Source of the DNA: Burkholderia cepacia ATCC 25416
GTDB lineage: Bacteria; Pseudomonadota; Gammaproteobacteria; Burkholderiales; Burkholderiaceae
Reading direction: 5' to 3'
Assembly (NCBI RefSeq): GCF_001411495.1
Contig: NZ_CP012981.1
Span: forward strand, 124,001-188,000
DNA length: 64,000 bases
Both the position numbers and the translations under genes were made by a program. Below the pieces are notes generated by a model. It ran no database searches, had not been told where the DNA came from, and saw only the letters and a program-made list of their open reading frames with translations. This document shows positions 8,776-18,473 of the stretch, piece by piece. Position 1 is the stretch's first letter; every line of letters begins with the position of its first letter.

Positions 8776-9483
8776 ATGCCCTCTTCGCTCGCCCCGTACC
8801 TGCCGCAGATCGAAGCGAACCCGTGGTTCGCCGCGCTGCCGCCCGCGTTGCGCGCGGACCTGCTCGCCCGCGCGGCGCTGCGCCGGCTGCCGGCCGGCCA
8901 TGCGCTGTTCCGGCGCGGCGACCCGCCGTGCGGGCTGTACGCGGTACTGGCCGGTTCACTCACGATAGGTGCGGTCGACCCGCAGGGCAAGGAGGCGCTG
9001 CTGACGGTCGCCGAGCCCGTCACGTGGTTCGGCGAAATCGCGCTGTTCGACGGCCAGCCGCGCACGCACGACGCGATCGCGCTCGACGACGCGCTGCTGC
9101 TGCACGTCCCGCAGGCCGCGCTGCTCGCGATCCTCGACGCGACGCCGCAATACTGGCGGCAATTCGCGCTGCTGATGGCGCAGAAGCTGCGCCTGAGCTT
9201 CCTGACCGTCGAGTCGATGAGCGTGATGCCGGCCGCGCAGCGGCTCGCCGCCCGCCTGCTGATGATCGCCGACGGCTACGGCGGGATCAGCGCCGGCCGC
9301 ACCCGCATCCGGCTGTCGCAGGAAAAGCTCGCGGCGATGCTGTCGCTGACGCGGCAGACCACCAACCAGTTGCTGAAGGCGCTGCAGGCCGACGGCGTCG
9401 TGCGGCTGCACGTCGGTGAAATCGAGCTCGTCGACGTCGACGCGCTGCGGCGCGCGAGCGGGCTGCCCGACGGCATGCGCTGA
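8776..9483 (+). CDS. Crp/Fnr-family transcriptional regulator
   Basis: A 235-residue regulator with a cyclic-nucleotide-binding-like beta-barrel (about 20-135, GHALFRRGDPPCGLYAVLAGSL) and a C-terminal HTH (about 150-220, with RIRLSQEKLAAMLSLTRQTTNQLL). There is no Fnr-type cysteine cluster, so oxygen sensing through an Fe-S centre is unlikely. The start is taken at the ATG 8776; an in-frame GTG lies two codons upstream. It is divergent from the Mpo1-like gene and 86 bases upstream of the chromate transporter on the same strand, so it may control either. Confidence 0.87.
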   Translation: MPSSLAPYLPQIEANPWFAALPPALRADLLARAALRRLPAGHALFRRGDPPCGLYAVLAGSLTIGAVDPQGKEALLTVAEPVTWFGEIALFDGQPRTHDAIALDDALLLHVPQAALLAILDATPQYWRQFALLMAQKLRLSFLTVESMSVMPAAQRLAARLLMIADGYGGISAGRTRIRLSQEKLAAMLSLTRQTTNQLLKALQADGVVRLHVGEIELVDVDALRRASGLPDGMR

Positions 9484-9569
9484 GCCGCGGCAGCGCCGTC
9501 ACGCGGCCACCCCGCCGTCGCTGCGTTGCGCTATCGTGGCGGCTCGTCCGTTCATCCATCCGCCCCGCC

Positions 9570-10781
9570 TTGAGCACGTCGACCGCCTCCGCTCCCTCCC
9601 TCCATCCGTGGCCGGTGTTCATCGCATTCCTGCGGCTCGGCCTCACGTCGTTCGGCGGCCCGGTCGCGCATCTCGGCTACTTCCGCACCGAGTTCGTCAC
9701 GCGGCGCGCCTGGCTCACCGAGCGCACCTACGCGGATCTCGTCGGGCTGTGCCAGTTCCTGCCGGGCCCTGCGAGCAGCCAGGTCGGGATGGCGATCGGC
9801 CTCGCGCGCGCAGGCTACGCGGGGATGTTCGCCGCGTGGCTCGGCTTCACGCTGCCGTCGGCGCTGCTGATGATGCTGTTCGCGCTCGGCGTGCACGCGA
9901 CGGGCGCGCCGATCGAAGCCGGTGCATTGCACGGGCTGCGCATCGTGTCGGTCGCCGTGATCGCGCAGGCCGTGTGGGGCATGGCACGCACGCTGTGCCC
10001 GGATGCGCGCCGCGTCACGCTGATGGCCGCGGCCGCCAGCGTCGCGCTGCTCGCGCCGGCCGCGTGGACGCAGATTGCCGTGATCGTCGCGGCCGGATTG
10101 GCCGGCCTCGTGCTGCTGCCGCAGCCGGCGCGCGGCACCCACGATCCGTTGCCGCTGCACGTGTCGCCGCGCGCGGGCGCGCTGTGGCTCGCGCTGTTCG
10201 CCGCACTCCTCGTCGTACTGCCGTTAGCGGCCCGCGCGCTGCGCTCCGATACGCTTGCCGTCGTCGATGCGTTCTTCCGAACGGGTGCGCTCGTGTTCGG
10301 CAGCGGCCACGTGGTGCTGCCGCTGCTGCAGGCGGCCGTGGTCGCGCCCGGCTGGGTCGGCGATGCGGCGTTCCTGGCCGGTTACGGCGTCGCGCAGGCC
10401 GTGCCGGGGCCGCTGTTCACGTTCTCGGCCTTCCTCGGCGCGTCGCTGCGCCAGGCGCCGACCGGCTGGCTCGGCGGCACGATCGCGCTGGTGTCGATCT
10501 TCGCGCCGTCGTTCCTGCTGGTGGCCGGCACCGCGCCGTTCTGGGAGCGCCTGCGCCGCAGCACGCGGATGCAGGCCGCGCTCGCGGGCGTGAACGCGGC
10601 CGTCGTCGGGCTGCTGCTCGCGGCGCTCTATCACCCGGTCTGGACCGACACGATCATGGCGCCGCGCGACCTGGCCGCGGCACTCGTCGCATTCGTCGCG
10701 CTGGTGTTCTGGCGCGTGCCGCCATGGGCCGTCGTGATCGCGAGCGCGGCGCTCGGCTGGGGGCTCGGCCTCCTCGCCTGA
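9570..10781 (+). CDS. chrA: Chromate transporter (CHR family, two-domain)
   Basis: A 403-residue inner-membrane protein with the internally duplicated CHR architecture. The first half carries LTSFGGPVAHLGYFR and LCQFLPGPASSQ; the second repeats the pattern with VFGSGHVVLPLLQ and QAVPGPLFTFSAFLG. About ten membrane segments. ChrA homologues export chromate by proton antiport, but many paralogues have untested substrates. Start is TTG at 9570 because no in-frame ATG precedes the first conserved segment. It follows the Crp/Fnr gene and ends just before a bidirectional terminator shared with sodB. Confidence 0.88.
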   Translation: MSTSTASAPSLHPWPVFIAFLRLGLTSFGGPVAHLGYFRTEFVTRRAWLTERTYADLVGLCQFLPGPASSQVGMAIGLARAGYAGMFAAWLGFTLPSALLMMLFALGVHATGAPIEAGALHGLRIVSVAVIAQAVWGMARTLCPDARRVTLMAAAASVALLAPAAWTQIAVIVAAGLAGLVLLPQPARGTHDPLPLHVSPRAGALWLALFAALLVVLPLAARALRSDTLAVVDAFFRTGALVFGSGHVVLPLLQAAVVAPGWVGDAAFLAGYGVAQAVPGPLFTFSAFLGASLRQAPTGWLGGTIALVSIFAPSFLLVAGTAPFWERLRRSTRMQAALAGVNAAVVGLLLAALYHPVWTDTIMAPRDLAAALVAFVALVFWRVPPWAVVIASAALGWGLGLLA

Positions 10782-10819
10782 TTGGGCACGCGCGGCACGT
10801 TCCGCCGCGGCAAAAACAA

Positions 10820-10844
10820 AAAAGCCCTCGAAACGAGGGCTTTT
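10820..10844. terminator. Bidirectional intrinsic terminator
   Basis: An 11-bp stem (arms 10820-10830 and 10834-10844, loop AAA) has A-runs on the left and T-runs on the right, so it can act from both sides. It lies between the convergent chrA and sodB genes. Confidence 0.9.
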
Positions 10845-10887
10845 CTGCTGGGTACCGCGCGCCGTGACGGCGCGCAGGTGCCGGACC

Positions 10888-11466
10888 TTACGCGAAGTTC
10901 TTCGCTGCGAAGTCCCAGTTCACGATGTTCCAGAACGCTTCGACGAACTTCGGACGTGCGTTGCGGTAGTCGATGTAGTACGCGTGTTCCCACACGTCGA
11001 TCGTCAGCAGTGCCTTGTCGGCCGTCGTCAGCGGGGTCGCTGCGTTGCTCGTCGACACGATGTCGAGCGAACCGTCAGCCTTCTTCACGAGCCATGCCCA
11101 GCCCGAACCGAACGTGCCGACCGCGGCCTTCGTGAACGCTTCCTTGAATGCGTCGTACGAACCCCACTTCGCGTTGATCGCGTCGCCCAGCGCGCCCGTC
11201 GGTGCGCCGCCGCCGTTCGGCGACAGGCTGTTCCAGAAGAACGTGTGGTTCCAGATTTGCGCGGCGTTGTTGAAGATGCCGCCCGACGACTTCTTCACGA
11301 TCTCTTCCAGCGACAGGTTTTCGAATTCCGTGCCCGGGATCAGATTGTTCAGGTTCGTCACATAAGCCTGATGGTGCTTGCCGTAGTGGTACTGGATCGT
11401 CTCGAGCGAGATGGTCGGCGCGAGTGCGTCTTCAGCGTACGGGAGCGGCGGGAGCGTATGAGCCAT
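10888..11466 (-). CDS. sodB: Iron superoxide dismutase
   Basis: A 192-residue cytosolic Fe-superoxide dismutase that converts superoxide to peroxide and oxygen. The metal ligands of the Fe/Mn family are present: His in [13 protein letters not shown] (N-terminal), His in [10 protein letters not shown], and Asp and His in IDVWEHAYY. Residues near GGGAPTG favour the Fe form over Mn. Length is exactly typical of SodB. It has its own sigma70-like promoter (complement of 11523-11551) and ends at the shared terminator, so it is monocistronic. Confidence 0.97.
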   Translation of the reverse strand: MAHTLPPLPYAEDALAPTISLETIQYHYGKHHQAYVTNLNNLIPGTEFENLSLEEIVKKSSGGIFNNAAQIWNHTFFWNSLSPNGGGAPTGALGDAINAKWGSYDAFKEAFTKAAVGTFGSGWAWLVKKADGSLDIVSTSNAATPLTTADKALLTIDVWEHAYYIDYRNARPKFVEAFWNIVNWDFAAKNFA

Positions 11467-11522
11467 GGCGATTCCTTCGTTGAGTATGTAGGGGGCTTGT
11501 GTTGAATGCTGCCGAGCGTCCG

Positions 11523-11551
11523 ATTGTAGGCGAGGACGAATAACCCCGCAA
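11523..11551 (-). promoter_or_regulatory. Predicted sigma70-type promoter of sodB
   Basis: Read on the minus strand: -35 TTGCGG (complement of 11546-11551), a 17-bp spacer, then -10 TACAAT (complement of 11523-11528). The sodB ATG is 57 bases downstream. Confidence 0.65.
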
Positions 11552-11679
11552 ACTCACGGGCCATTTATCCGCGGTATGCGGAAAAGCGATGTTCGCGCAT
11601 CGTCCACAGGGACGAGCCGATACCGCGCAACCGCCGTTCCCGCGCGTTTTTCCCGGTCGCGGCGCGTGCGCCGCTCACG

Positions 11680-13062
11680 TCAGATCGTATCGGCGAGGCG
11701 CGGCTGCACGTCGGCGAGCGACACGTCGGCCGAGCCTTCGGCGAGATGCACGGTCAGGCGGCGCTGCGGCTTCAATGCGTTCGGCGTGCGCACCGCGCGG
11801 CCCGTCTGCGCATCGATCAGCGCCGCATAACCGCGCTCGAGCGTGCGCTGCGGGCTCAACACCTCGAGCCTTGCCGCACAGGCCGACACGCGAGCCGTGT
11901 CGCGTTCGTGACGGCGCTGCAATGCGAGCGCAAGACGCTGCGACAGCCCCGCGAGTGCCTGGCGCGCCTGCGACGGATCGGGGCGCGCGCGCTGCCAGCG
12001 CAACTGCGCGAGCGCGAACCGCGCGCGCGCGTCACGCACCGGCCGCGACGCCGCCGACGCCAGCCGCACGGCGAGCTGCTCGACGTGCGTGCGCTGCCGC
12101 TGCAGCCGCTCGGCCGGGCTCACCAGCCGGCGCGCGAGCCAGTCGAGCTGCTGCGCGCGCTGCTCCAGCCGGCGTTCCATGCCGCGTGCGAGCGCACGCT
12201 GGCGCTCGCCGACCTCGCGCAGCAGCAGTGCGCGCTGCGGGCTCGCGAGCTCGGCGGCGCCGGTGGGCGTCGGCGCGCGCAGGTCGGCCGCGAAGTCCGC
12301 GATCGTGAAATCGGTCTCGTGCCCGACGCCGCTCACGACCGGCAGTTCGCTCGCCGCGATCACGCGCGCCAGCGCCTCGTCGTTGAACGACCATAGATCC
12401 TCGATCGAGCCGCCGCCGCGACAGACCAGCAGCACGTCGACCTCGCGGCGCGCATTCGCGGTCTCGACGGCCGCGACGAGCTTTTCCGCCGAGCCCGCAC
12501 CCTGCACGGGCGCCGGATAGACGATCACCGGAATGTGCGGCGCGCGGCGCGCGAGCGTGGTCAGCACGTCGCGCAGCGCGGCGGCCTGCAGCGACGTGAC
12601 GATGCCGATCGCGCGCGGGTGGGCCGGCAGCGGCCGCTTGCGCTCGGGGGCGAAGAGCCCCTCGCCCTCGAGCTGCGCCTTCAGCCGCAGGAACGCCTCG
12701 TACAGGCGCCCCTGGCCCGTGCGCCGCACGGCCTCGACGTTGAGCTGCACTTCGCCGCGCGGCTCGTACATCGTCACGACCGCGCGTACCTCGATGCGGT
12801 CGCCTTCGCGCGGCGTGAATTCCGCGTATTGCGCGCGGCCGCGGAACATCACGCAGCGCATCTGCGCCTGCTGGTCCTTGATCGAGAAATACCAGTGGCC
12901 GCTCGCGGCGCGCGTGAAATTCGACACTTCGCCCGAAATCCACAGCAGCGGAAACGAGCGCTCGAGCATCGTCGAAATCGCGCGATTGAGCGCCGAAACG
13001 GGTATCACTTCGTCGCCGCCGCGGGTGGCACCCGGTGCGGCAAATGGGGAGTCGGAAGGCAT
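11680..13062 (-). CDS. xseA: Exodeoxyribonuclease VII large subunit
   Basis: Catalytic subunit of the single-strand exonuclease VII (with XseB, not in this window), used in mismatch and recombination repair; cytosolic. 460 residues from the ATG at 13062. The order is an N-terminal OB fold (about 20-120, [20 protein letters not shown]), the catalytic core (about 140-320, [53 protein letters not shown]) and a long Arg/Gln-rich coiled coil, ending with [11 protein letters not shown]. Upstream ATGs in the same frame enter AT-rich non-coding sequence and were not used. Confidence 0.96.
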   Translation of the reverse strand: MPSDSPFAAPGATRGGDEVIPVSALNRAISTMLERSFPLLWISGEVSNFTRAASGHWYFSIKDQQAQMRCVMFRGRAQYAEFTPREGDRIEVRAVVTMYEPRGEVQLNVEAVRRTGQGRLYEAFLRLKAQLEGEGLFAPERKRPLPAHPRAIGIVTSLQAAALRDVLTTLARRAPHIPVIVYPAPVQGAGSAEKLVAAVETANARREVDVLLVCRGGGSIEDLWSFNDEALARVIAASELPVVSGVGHETDFTIADFAADLRAPTPTGAAELASPQRALLLREVGERQRALARGMERRLEQRAQQLDWLARRLVSPAERLQRQRTHVEQLAVRLASAASRPVRDARARFALAQLRWQRARPDPSQARQALAGLSQRLALALQRRHERDTARVSACAARLEVLSPQRTLERGYAALIDAQTGRAVRTPNALKPQRRLTVHLAEGSADVSLADVQPRLADTI

Positions 13063-13512
13063 GGACGGTCGGATGAATGCTGGCGGCGACACGATAGTCC
13101 GACACGCGCGCGACGTCCAGCGCCGGGCGCGGGCGCGGTGACGCGCGGAAGGTGTCCACACTTTGGCAATCGTCGGCTTGAAACGCCCGAAAACCGCGGA
13201 AAAATCCAGACGATTTGAGATAACACATTGATTTTTATATATTTTTAAAACTTTCGAAACGATTCTCATCCGATTCGAGGCCCACCCGGCGGGCGTTTGA
13301 CTCATTCGAACGGGGAGTTCTTCACAGAGTTATCCACAAGCCGTCGCGATCCGGCCCCGTGGGCTGCGTCGGCCGGTCGCGCTTGCCGCGCCCGCCTGCG
13401 GCGCGCTAGAGTGCCGCCTTCCGCAGACCCCGCGGCATGCGCCGCCCAACGGAGAATCCGCCTTGACGAATCCGTCCCACGCCGCGGCGCACGACCTGCC
13501 GCGCCCGGCCCG
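13063..13512. other. 450-base gap between xseA and lpxK
   Basis: No convincing protein gene. It contains an AT-rich stretch (about 13226-13262), probably the divergent promoter region, a perfect DnaA-box sequence TTATCCACA at 13330-13338, and a 17-codon frame starting TTG 13463 after GGAGA whose TGA overlaps the lpxK ATG. Confidence 0.6.
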
Positions 13513-14541
13513 ATGAGCGCGCCCGACGGCCCGCTCGCCCGGCTCGAAGCGCGCCTGACGCGAGAATGGCAGCGCCGCGGCGCGCTCGCGTGGGCACTCA
13601 CGCCGTTCGCGTGCATGTTCGGCCTGTGCGCGGCGCTGCGGCGCACCGCCTACGCGCAGGGCTGGAAGAAGCCGGTCGACGTCGGCGTGCCCGTCGTCGT
13701 GGTCGGCAACGTGACCGTCGGCGGCACCGGCAAGACGCCGACCGTGATCGCGCTCGTCGACGCGTTGCGGGCAGCCGGCTTCACACCCGGCATCGTGTCG
13801 CGCGGCTACGGCGCGAACGTGAAGGCGCCGACCGCCGTCACGGCCGCGTCTCGCGCCGGCGCGGGCGGCGACGAGCCGCTCCTGATCGCACGCCGCACCG
13901 GTGCGCCGGTCTGGGTCTGCCCGGATCGTGTCGCGGCCGCGCAGGCGCTGCGCGCCGCGCATCCGGACGTCGACGTGATCGTCAGCGACGACGGCCTGCA
14001 GCACTACCGCCTCGCGCGCACGGTCGAACTCGTCGTGTTCGACCACCGGCTCGGCGGCAACGGCTTCCTGCTGCCGGCCGGGCCGTTGCGCGAGCCGCTG
14101 TCGCGGCACCGCGACGCGACGCTCGTCAACGATCCGTACAGCGGCGCGCTGCCGCCGTGGCCCGACACCTATTCGCTCGCGCTCACGCCGGGCGCCGCGT
14201 GGCACCTCGACCAGCCGGCGCTGCGCCGCCCGCTGTCGCAATTCGCGAACGAGCGCGTCCTCGCCGCGGCCGGCATCGGCGCGCCGGAACGCTTCTTCGC
14301 GACGCTGCGCGCGGCCGGTCTCGCGCCCGCGACGCGCGCGCTGCCCGATCACTATGCGTTCGCCGACAATCCGTTCGTCGACGACGCCGTCGACGCGATC
14401 CTGATCACCGAGAAGGATGCAGTAAAATTGGGCGCTTCCTGGCGCGACGCTCGACTGTGGGTCGTCCCCGTCGAAGCCGCGCTCGACCCTCGCCTCATTG
14501 CCCTCGTTGTGGAGAAACTCCGTGGACGCTCGCCTGCTTGA
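13513..14541 (+). CDS. lpxK: Tetraacyldisaccharide 4'-kinase
   Basis: Inner-membrane-associated kinase that phosphorylates the 4' position of the lipid A disaccharide; essential for LPS. 342 residues, with an N-terminal hydrophobic anchor and a Walker A motif ([19 protein letters not shown], about 60-78), then [13 protein letters not shown] and [12 protein letters not shown], all typical of LpxK. The start ATG overlaps the TGA of a preceding 17-codon frame. It overlaps the next gene by 20 bases and heads the lpxK - Trm112-like - kdsB group, which links lipid A and Kdo supply. Confidence 0.96.
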   Translation: MSAPDGPLARLEARLTREWQRRGALAWALTPFACMFGLCAALRRTAYAQGWKKPVDVGVPVVVVGNVTVGGTGKTPTVIALVDALRAAGFTPGIVSRGYGANVKAPTAVTAASRAGAGGDEPLLIARRTGAPVWVCPDRVAAAQALRAAHPDVDVIVSDDGLQHYRLARTVELVVFDHRLGGNGFLLPAGPLREPLSRHRDATLVNDPYSGALPPWPDTYSLALTPGAAWHLDQPALRRPLSQFANERVLAAAGIGAPERFFATLRAAGLAPATRALPDHYAFADNPFVDDAVDAILITEKDAVKLGASWRDARLWVVPVEAALDPRLIALVVEKLRGRSPA

Positions 14542-14716
14542 AATCATTGTGTGCCCTATCTGCAAAGGCCCGCTCCACTATGACCGTGCCGCGCAGGAGC
14601 TGATCTGCAACGCGGACAAGCTCGCCTACCCGATCCGCGACGGCATCCCCGTGATGCTGGTCGACGAAGCGCGCCAGACCGTCGAAGGCACGCCGGTCGA
14701 CCCGGCCGGCCGCTAA
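14522..14716 (+). CDS. Trm112-family zinc-ribbon protein (YcaR-like)
   Basis: A 64-residue protein of the Trm112/UPF0434 family. The zinc-ribbon core is [14 protein letters not shown] then [21 protein letters not shown]; as in E. coli YcaR, three cysteines are visible. Eukaryotic Trm112 activates methyltransferases; the bacterial role is unknown. The start is GTG 14522, supported by GGAG eight bases upstream and by the family N-terminus DARLLEI. It overlaps the end of lpxK by 20 bases and precedes kdsB, the standard order in many Gram-negatives. Confidence 0.93.
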   Translation: MDARLLEIIVCPICKGPLHYDRAAQELICNADKLAYPIRDGIPVMLVDEARQTVEGTPVDPAGR

Positions 14717-14836
14717 GCCGCCCGAGCCAGCCCGACCCAGCCCTAGCCGCGGCCCGTCCGCGGCCAGGGCGCCGAACCCTCCGGGCGACCCGCGCCTGAC
14801 GCGCCGCCCGCTCCGTTCTCTTCACCGCCCGCCCCG

Positions 14837-15628
14837 ATGACTCACCCGCAACCCTTCATCGCCGTCATTCCCGCCCGGCTCGCGTCGACGCGGCTCCCGA
14901 ACAAGCCGCTCGCCGATCTCGGCGGCAAGCCGATGGTCGTGCGCGTCGCCGAGCGTGCACGTGAAGCGGGCGCGCAGCAGGTGCTCGTCGCGTCCGACGC
15001 GCAGAGCGTGCTCGATGCCGCGCGCGATCACGGCTTCGAAGCGGTGCTGACACGCGCCGACCATCCGTCCGGCACCGACCGTCTCGCGGAAGTCGCGGCG
15101 ACGTTCGGGTGGAGCGACGACACCGTCGTCGTCAACGTTCAGGGCGACGAGCCGCTGATCGACCCCGTACTCGTGCGCGACGTAGCGTCGCACCTCGCCG
15201 CGCATCCGGCGTGCGCGATTGCGACGGCCGCCCACCCGATCCACGACGCGGCCGACGTGTTCAACCCGAACGTCGTGAAGGTCGCGCTCGACGCGCAGAG
15301 CGTCGCGCTGTACTTCTCGCGCGCGCCGATTCCATGGAGCCGGGACGCGTACCAGCCGCACTGGCCCGACGTCGCAGCCATGCCTGCGCCTGCTTTCCCG
15401 GTCTATCGGCACATCGGCCTCTATGCGTATCGCGCGCGTTTCCTGCGCACGTATCCGACGCTTGCGCAGGCGCCGATCGAACAGGCCGAGCAGCTCGAAC
15501 AGCTGCGCGCGCTCTGGCACGGCGAGCGCATCGCGGTGCTGATCACCGAGTCCGCGCCCGAAGCCGGCATCGACACGCCGGCCGATCTCGCACGCGTGCA
15601 GGCCCTTTTTCAGCCGGGACCAAAATAA
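14837..15628 (+). CDS. kdsB: 3-deoxy-manno-octulosonate cytidylyltransferase
   Basis: Cytosolic enzyme that makes CMP-Kdo from CTP and Kdo for the LPS inner core. 263 residues, normal length. Motifs: [19 protein letters not shown] (nucleotide-binding start, about 6-24), [28 protein letters not shown], and the Kdo-binding [11 protein letters not shown] and [10 protein letters not shown]. It lies 120 bases downstream of the Trm112-like gene and is probably in the lpxK transcription unit. adk follows after 208 bases, probably with its own promoter. Confidence 0.97.
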   Translation: MTHPQPFIAVIPARLASTRLPNKPLADLGGKPMVVRVAERAREAGAQQVLVASDAQSVLDAARDHGFEAVLTRADHPSGTDRLAEVAATFGWSDDTVVVNVQGDEPLIDPVLVRDVASHLAAHPACAIATAAHPIHDAADVFNPNVVKVALDAQSVALYFSRAPIPWSRDAYQPHWPDVAAMPAPAFPVYRHIGLYAYRARFLRTYPTLAQAPIEQAEQLEQLRALWHGERIAVLITESAPEAGIDTPADLARVQALFQPGPK

Positions 15629-15686
15629 CCCGTGGCATAATCAGGCGATTGTGCGAGCCGTCCGCGACCAGCGCGTCCTCGCTTGA

Positions 15687-16499
<813 letters not shown>

Positions 16500-16519
16500 G
16501 CAGCGCGTCGCGCACCCGC

Positions 16520-16548
16520 AAGCCGCCCGCTCCGGGCGGCTTTTTTTT
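16520..16548 (+). terminator. Intrinsic terminator of adk
   Basis: A 10-bp GC-rich stem (16520-16529 with 16533-16542, loop CTC) runs into eight Ts, about 20 bases after the adk stop. Confidence 0.92.
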
Positions 16549-16708
16549 GCCCGGGCGGAATTCGCACGACCGTTCTGGTATCGCCGCCGCGTGAGGGAGC
16601 CCCGTACAATCGGCCGGGTGCGGGCGTCTGTGTTACCGGTGCGCCGGCATTTCAACCGATCACGGTGCAAGAATCAGGCAACCGCATTGCCCCGGAAGCG
16701 CAACTTGT

Positions 16709-16780
16709 GCTGAAGCGCCAACGGCGGTCGACCGCCTTGCATGGGACCGCCCTAAGCGCTGAAGCGCCAAGGGCGGTCGA
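16709..16780 (+). repeat. Paired 23-base direct repeats forming alternative hairpins in the SDR leader
   Basis: Two copies of a 23-base repeat (16709-16731 and 16758-16780, 22 of 23 identical) lie just before the SDR gene. The first copy runs into a perfect 14-base palindrome (16723-16736). The second closes a 9-bp stem with 16745-16753 (right arm 16770-16778). The four GGCGGTC/GACCGCC arms can pair in more than one way, so this could be an operator pair or an RNA switch. Confidence 0.7.
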
Positions 16781-16793
16781 CACGGAGACAGTC

Positions 16794-17552
16794 ATGGAAA
16801 TTCGCGGCAACGTATTTCTGATCACGGGCGGCGCATCCGGCCTCGGTGCCGGCACGGCGCGGATGCTCGCGCAAGCAGGCGGCACGGTCGTGCTCGCCGA
16901 CCTGAACGACACGGCAGGCACCGCGCTCGCGGCCGAGCTGGGCGGCATCTTCGTGCACTGCGACGTGTCGAGCGAGACCGACGCGCAGTCGGCCGTCGAC
17001 GCAGCGACGCGCGCAGGCACGCTGCGCGGCCTCGTGAACTGCGCCGGCATCGCGCCCGCCGCCAAGACCGTCGGCAAGGACGGCGCGCATCCGCTCGACG
17101 TGTTCGCGAAGACGATCAACGTGAACCTCATTGGCACGTTCAACATGATCCGGCTCGCGGCCGCCGCGATGGCCGCCACCGCGCCGACCGCGGAAGGCGA
17201 GCGCGGCGTGATCGTCAGCACCGCGTCGGTCGCCGCATTCGACGGGCAGATCGGCCAGGCCGCGTACGCGGCGTCGAAAGCCGGCGTCGCGGGCATGACG
17301 CTGCCGATCGCGCGCGACCTGTCGCGCAACGGCATCCGCGTGATGACGATCGCGCCCGGCCTGTTCGAGACGCCGATGCTGCTCGGCATGCCGCAGGACG
17401 TCCAGGACGCGCTCGGCGCGATGGTGCCGTTCCCGCCGCGGCTCGGCAAACCGGCCGAATACGCGCTGCTGGTACGCCAGATCGTCGAGAATCCGATGCT
17501 CAACGGCGAAGTGATCCGCCTCGACGGCGCGATCCGGATGCAGCCGAAATAA
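16794..17552 (+). CDS. Short-chain dehydrogenase, 3-hydroxy(2-methyl)acyl-CoA dehydrogenase type
   Basis: A 252-residue NAD-dependent SDR resembling HSD17B10/3-hydroxy-2-methylbutyryl-CoA dehydrogenase, used in isoleucine and short-chain fatty acid breakdown. Rossmann motif [18 protein letters not shown] (about 8-25), NAG-type motif VNCAGIAPA, catalytic Ser in [11 protein letters not shown], catalytic YAASK, and the characteristic [12 protein letters not shown]. The ATG at 16794 follows GGAGA; an in-frame upstream extension would run through the repeat-rich leader and is rejected. It has its own terminator, so it is a single-gene unit. Confidence 0.88.
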   Translation: MEIRGNVFLITGGASGLGAGTARMLAQAGGTVVLADLNDTAGTALAAELGGIFVHCDVSSETDAQSAVDAATRAGTLRGLVNCAGIAPAAKTVGKDGAHPLDVFAKTINVNLIGTFNMIRLAAAAMAATAPTAEGERGVIVSTASVAAFDGQIGQAAYAASKAGVAGMTLPIARDLSRNGIRVMTIAPGLFETPMLLGMPQDVQDALGAMVPFPPRLGKPAEYALLVRQIVENPMLNGEVIRLDGAIRMQPK

Positions 17553-17561
17553 GCACGCAAA

Positions 17562-17586
17562 AAAACGCCCGCATCGCGGGCGTTTT
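17562..17586. terminator. Bidirectional intrinsic terminator
   Basis: An 11-bp stem (17562-17572 with 17576-17586, loop ATC) has A-runs and T-runs on opposite sides. It lies between the convergent SDR and SirB1-like genes. Confidence 0.9.
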
Positions 17587-17622
17587 GTCATTCACGGTTC
17601 CGGCAGGCAGCACGGCGGCGGC

Positions 17623-18465
17623 TCAGTCCTCGCCGTCGCGCTGCATCCGCTGCCGCAACTCGGTTACTTGCGATTCGACGACGGTCGCGTCGTCCGCGTC
17701 CGGCCGCTCGCCGAGATACTGCTCGAGATCCTCGAGTGCGGGGCGCAGGTAGTCGAGCCGCGCATACGCGAAACCGCGATCGCGGACTTCGTCGAGATGC
17801 TCGGGCAGCAGGATCACGAGCCGCTGCTGCACCGCGAGCAGCCGTTGCCAGCGCTCCGTCTGAAGATAGATCGTCTTCAGGTTGCGCAGCATCCGCGCGA
17901 TGATCTCGCGGCTCGTCGCCGGCTGCAGCAGTGCGCGCAACGCGCTGTCGACCGCACCGGCCGCACGCGCGACGTACGGCTCGAGCATCTCGACCATCTC
18001 GGCTTCGGACAGCGAATGGCCGTTGGCCGGGTCGATGATCAGGTCGCCGTCCGGCAGCGTGACACGCAGCAGGAAATGGCCGGGGAACGATACGCCGCGC
18101 GCCGGCACGCCGATCTGCTCGGCAAGCTCCAGGTACAGCACCGACAGCGAGATCGGAATCCCGCGCCGCCGCTTCAGCACGGCGTTCAGGTGGCTGTTAT
18201 CGGGGTCGTAGTAATCGTTGTGATTGCACGCGAAGCCGAGCTCGCGGAAGAAGAAGTCGTTCAGCGCGGCGACGCGGCCCTTCAGGTCCGTGTCGTCGGC
18301 GAGCCGCCGGCGCAGCCGCGCCGCCAGCATGTCGAGTTCGGCCAGCGTGCCCTGCAGGTCGAGGTCGGGATAGGCGTCCTGCGCCAGCGACAGCGCCGCT
18401 TCCGTGACGGGCAGGCTGTCGTCGTCTGCCACGAGCGTGCTGAAGTAGTCGAGGACGCGGGTCAT
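17623..18465 (-). CDS. SirB1-family protein (transglutaminase-like core plus TPR-like tail)
   Basis: A 280-residue cytosolic protein of the SirB1/YchA family. The N-terminal helical part is followed by the transglutaminase-like core (about 80-190: FFFRELGFACNHNDYYDPDNS, RRGIPISLSVLYLELAEQIG, GVSFPGHFLLRV) and a TPR-like helical tail (about 200-275). The catalytic Cys of true transglutaminases is not obvious, so enzymatic activity is doubtful. It starts 8 bases after the murJ stop, so it is co-transcribed with murJ, an arrangement common in betaproteobacteria. Function unknown. Confidence 0.88.
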   Translation of the reverse strand: MTRVLDYFSTLVADDDSLPVTEAALSLAQDAYPDLDLQGTLAELDMLAARLRRRLADDTDLKGRVAALNDFFFRELGFACNHNDYYDPDNSHLNAVLKRRRGIPISLSVLYLELAEQIGVPARGVSFPGHFLLRVTLPDGDLIIDPANGHSLSEAEMVEMLEPYVARAAGAVDSALRALLQPATSREIIARMLRNLKTIYLQTERWQRLLAVQQRLVILLPEHLDEVRDRGFAYARLDYLRPALEDLEQYLGERPDADDATVVESQVTELRQRMQRDGED

Positions 18466-18473
18466 TGCGGTCG

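Noticed and set aside
13295..13345. Possible Fur box around the ATTCTCATC sequence near 13262
   Set aside because: Only one half-site resembles the consensus and no iron-uptake gene is adjacent.
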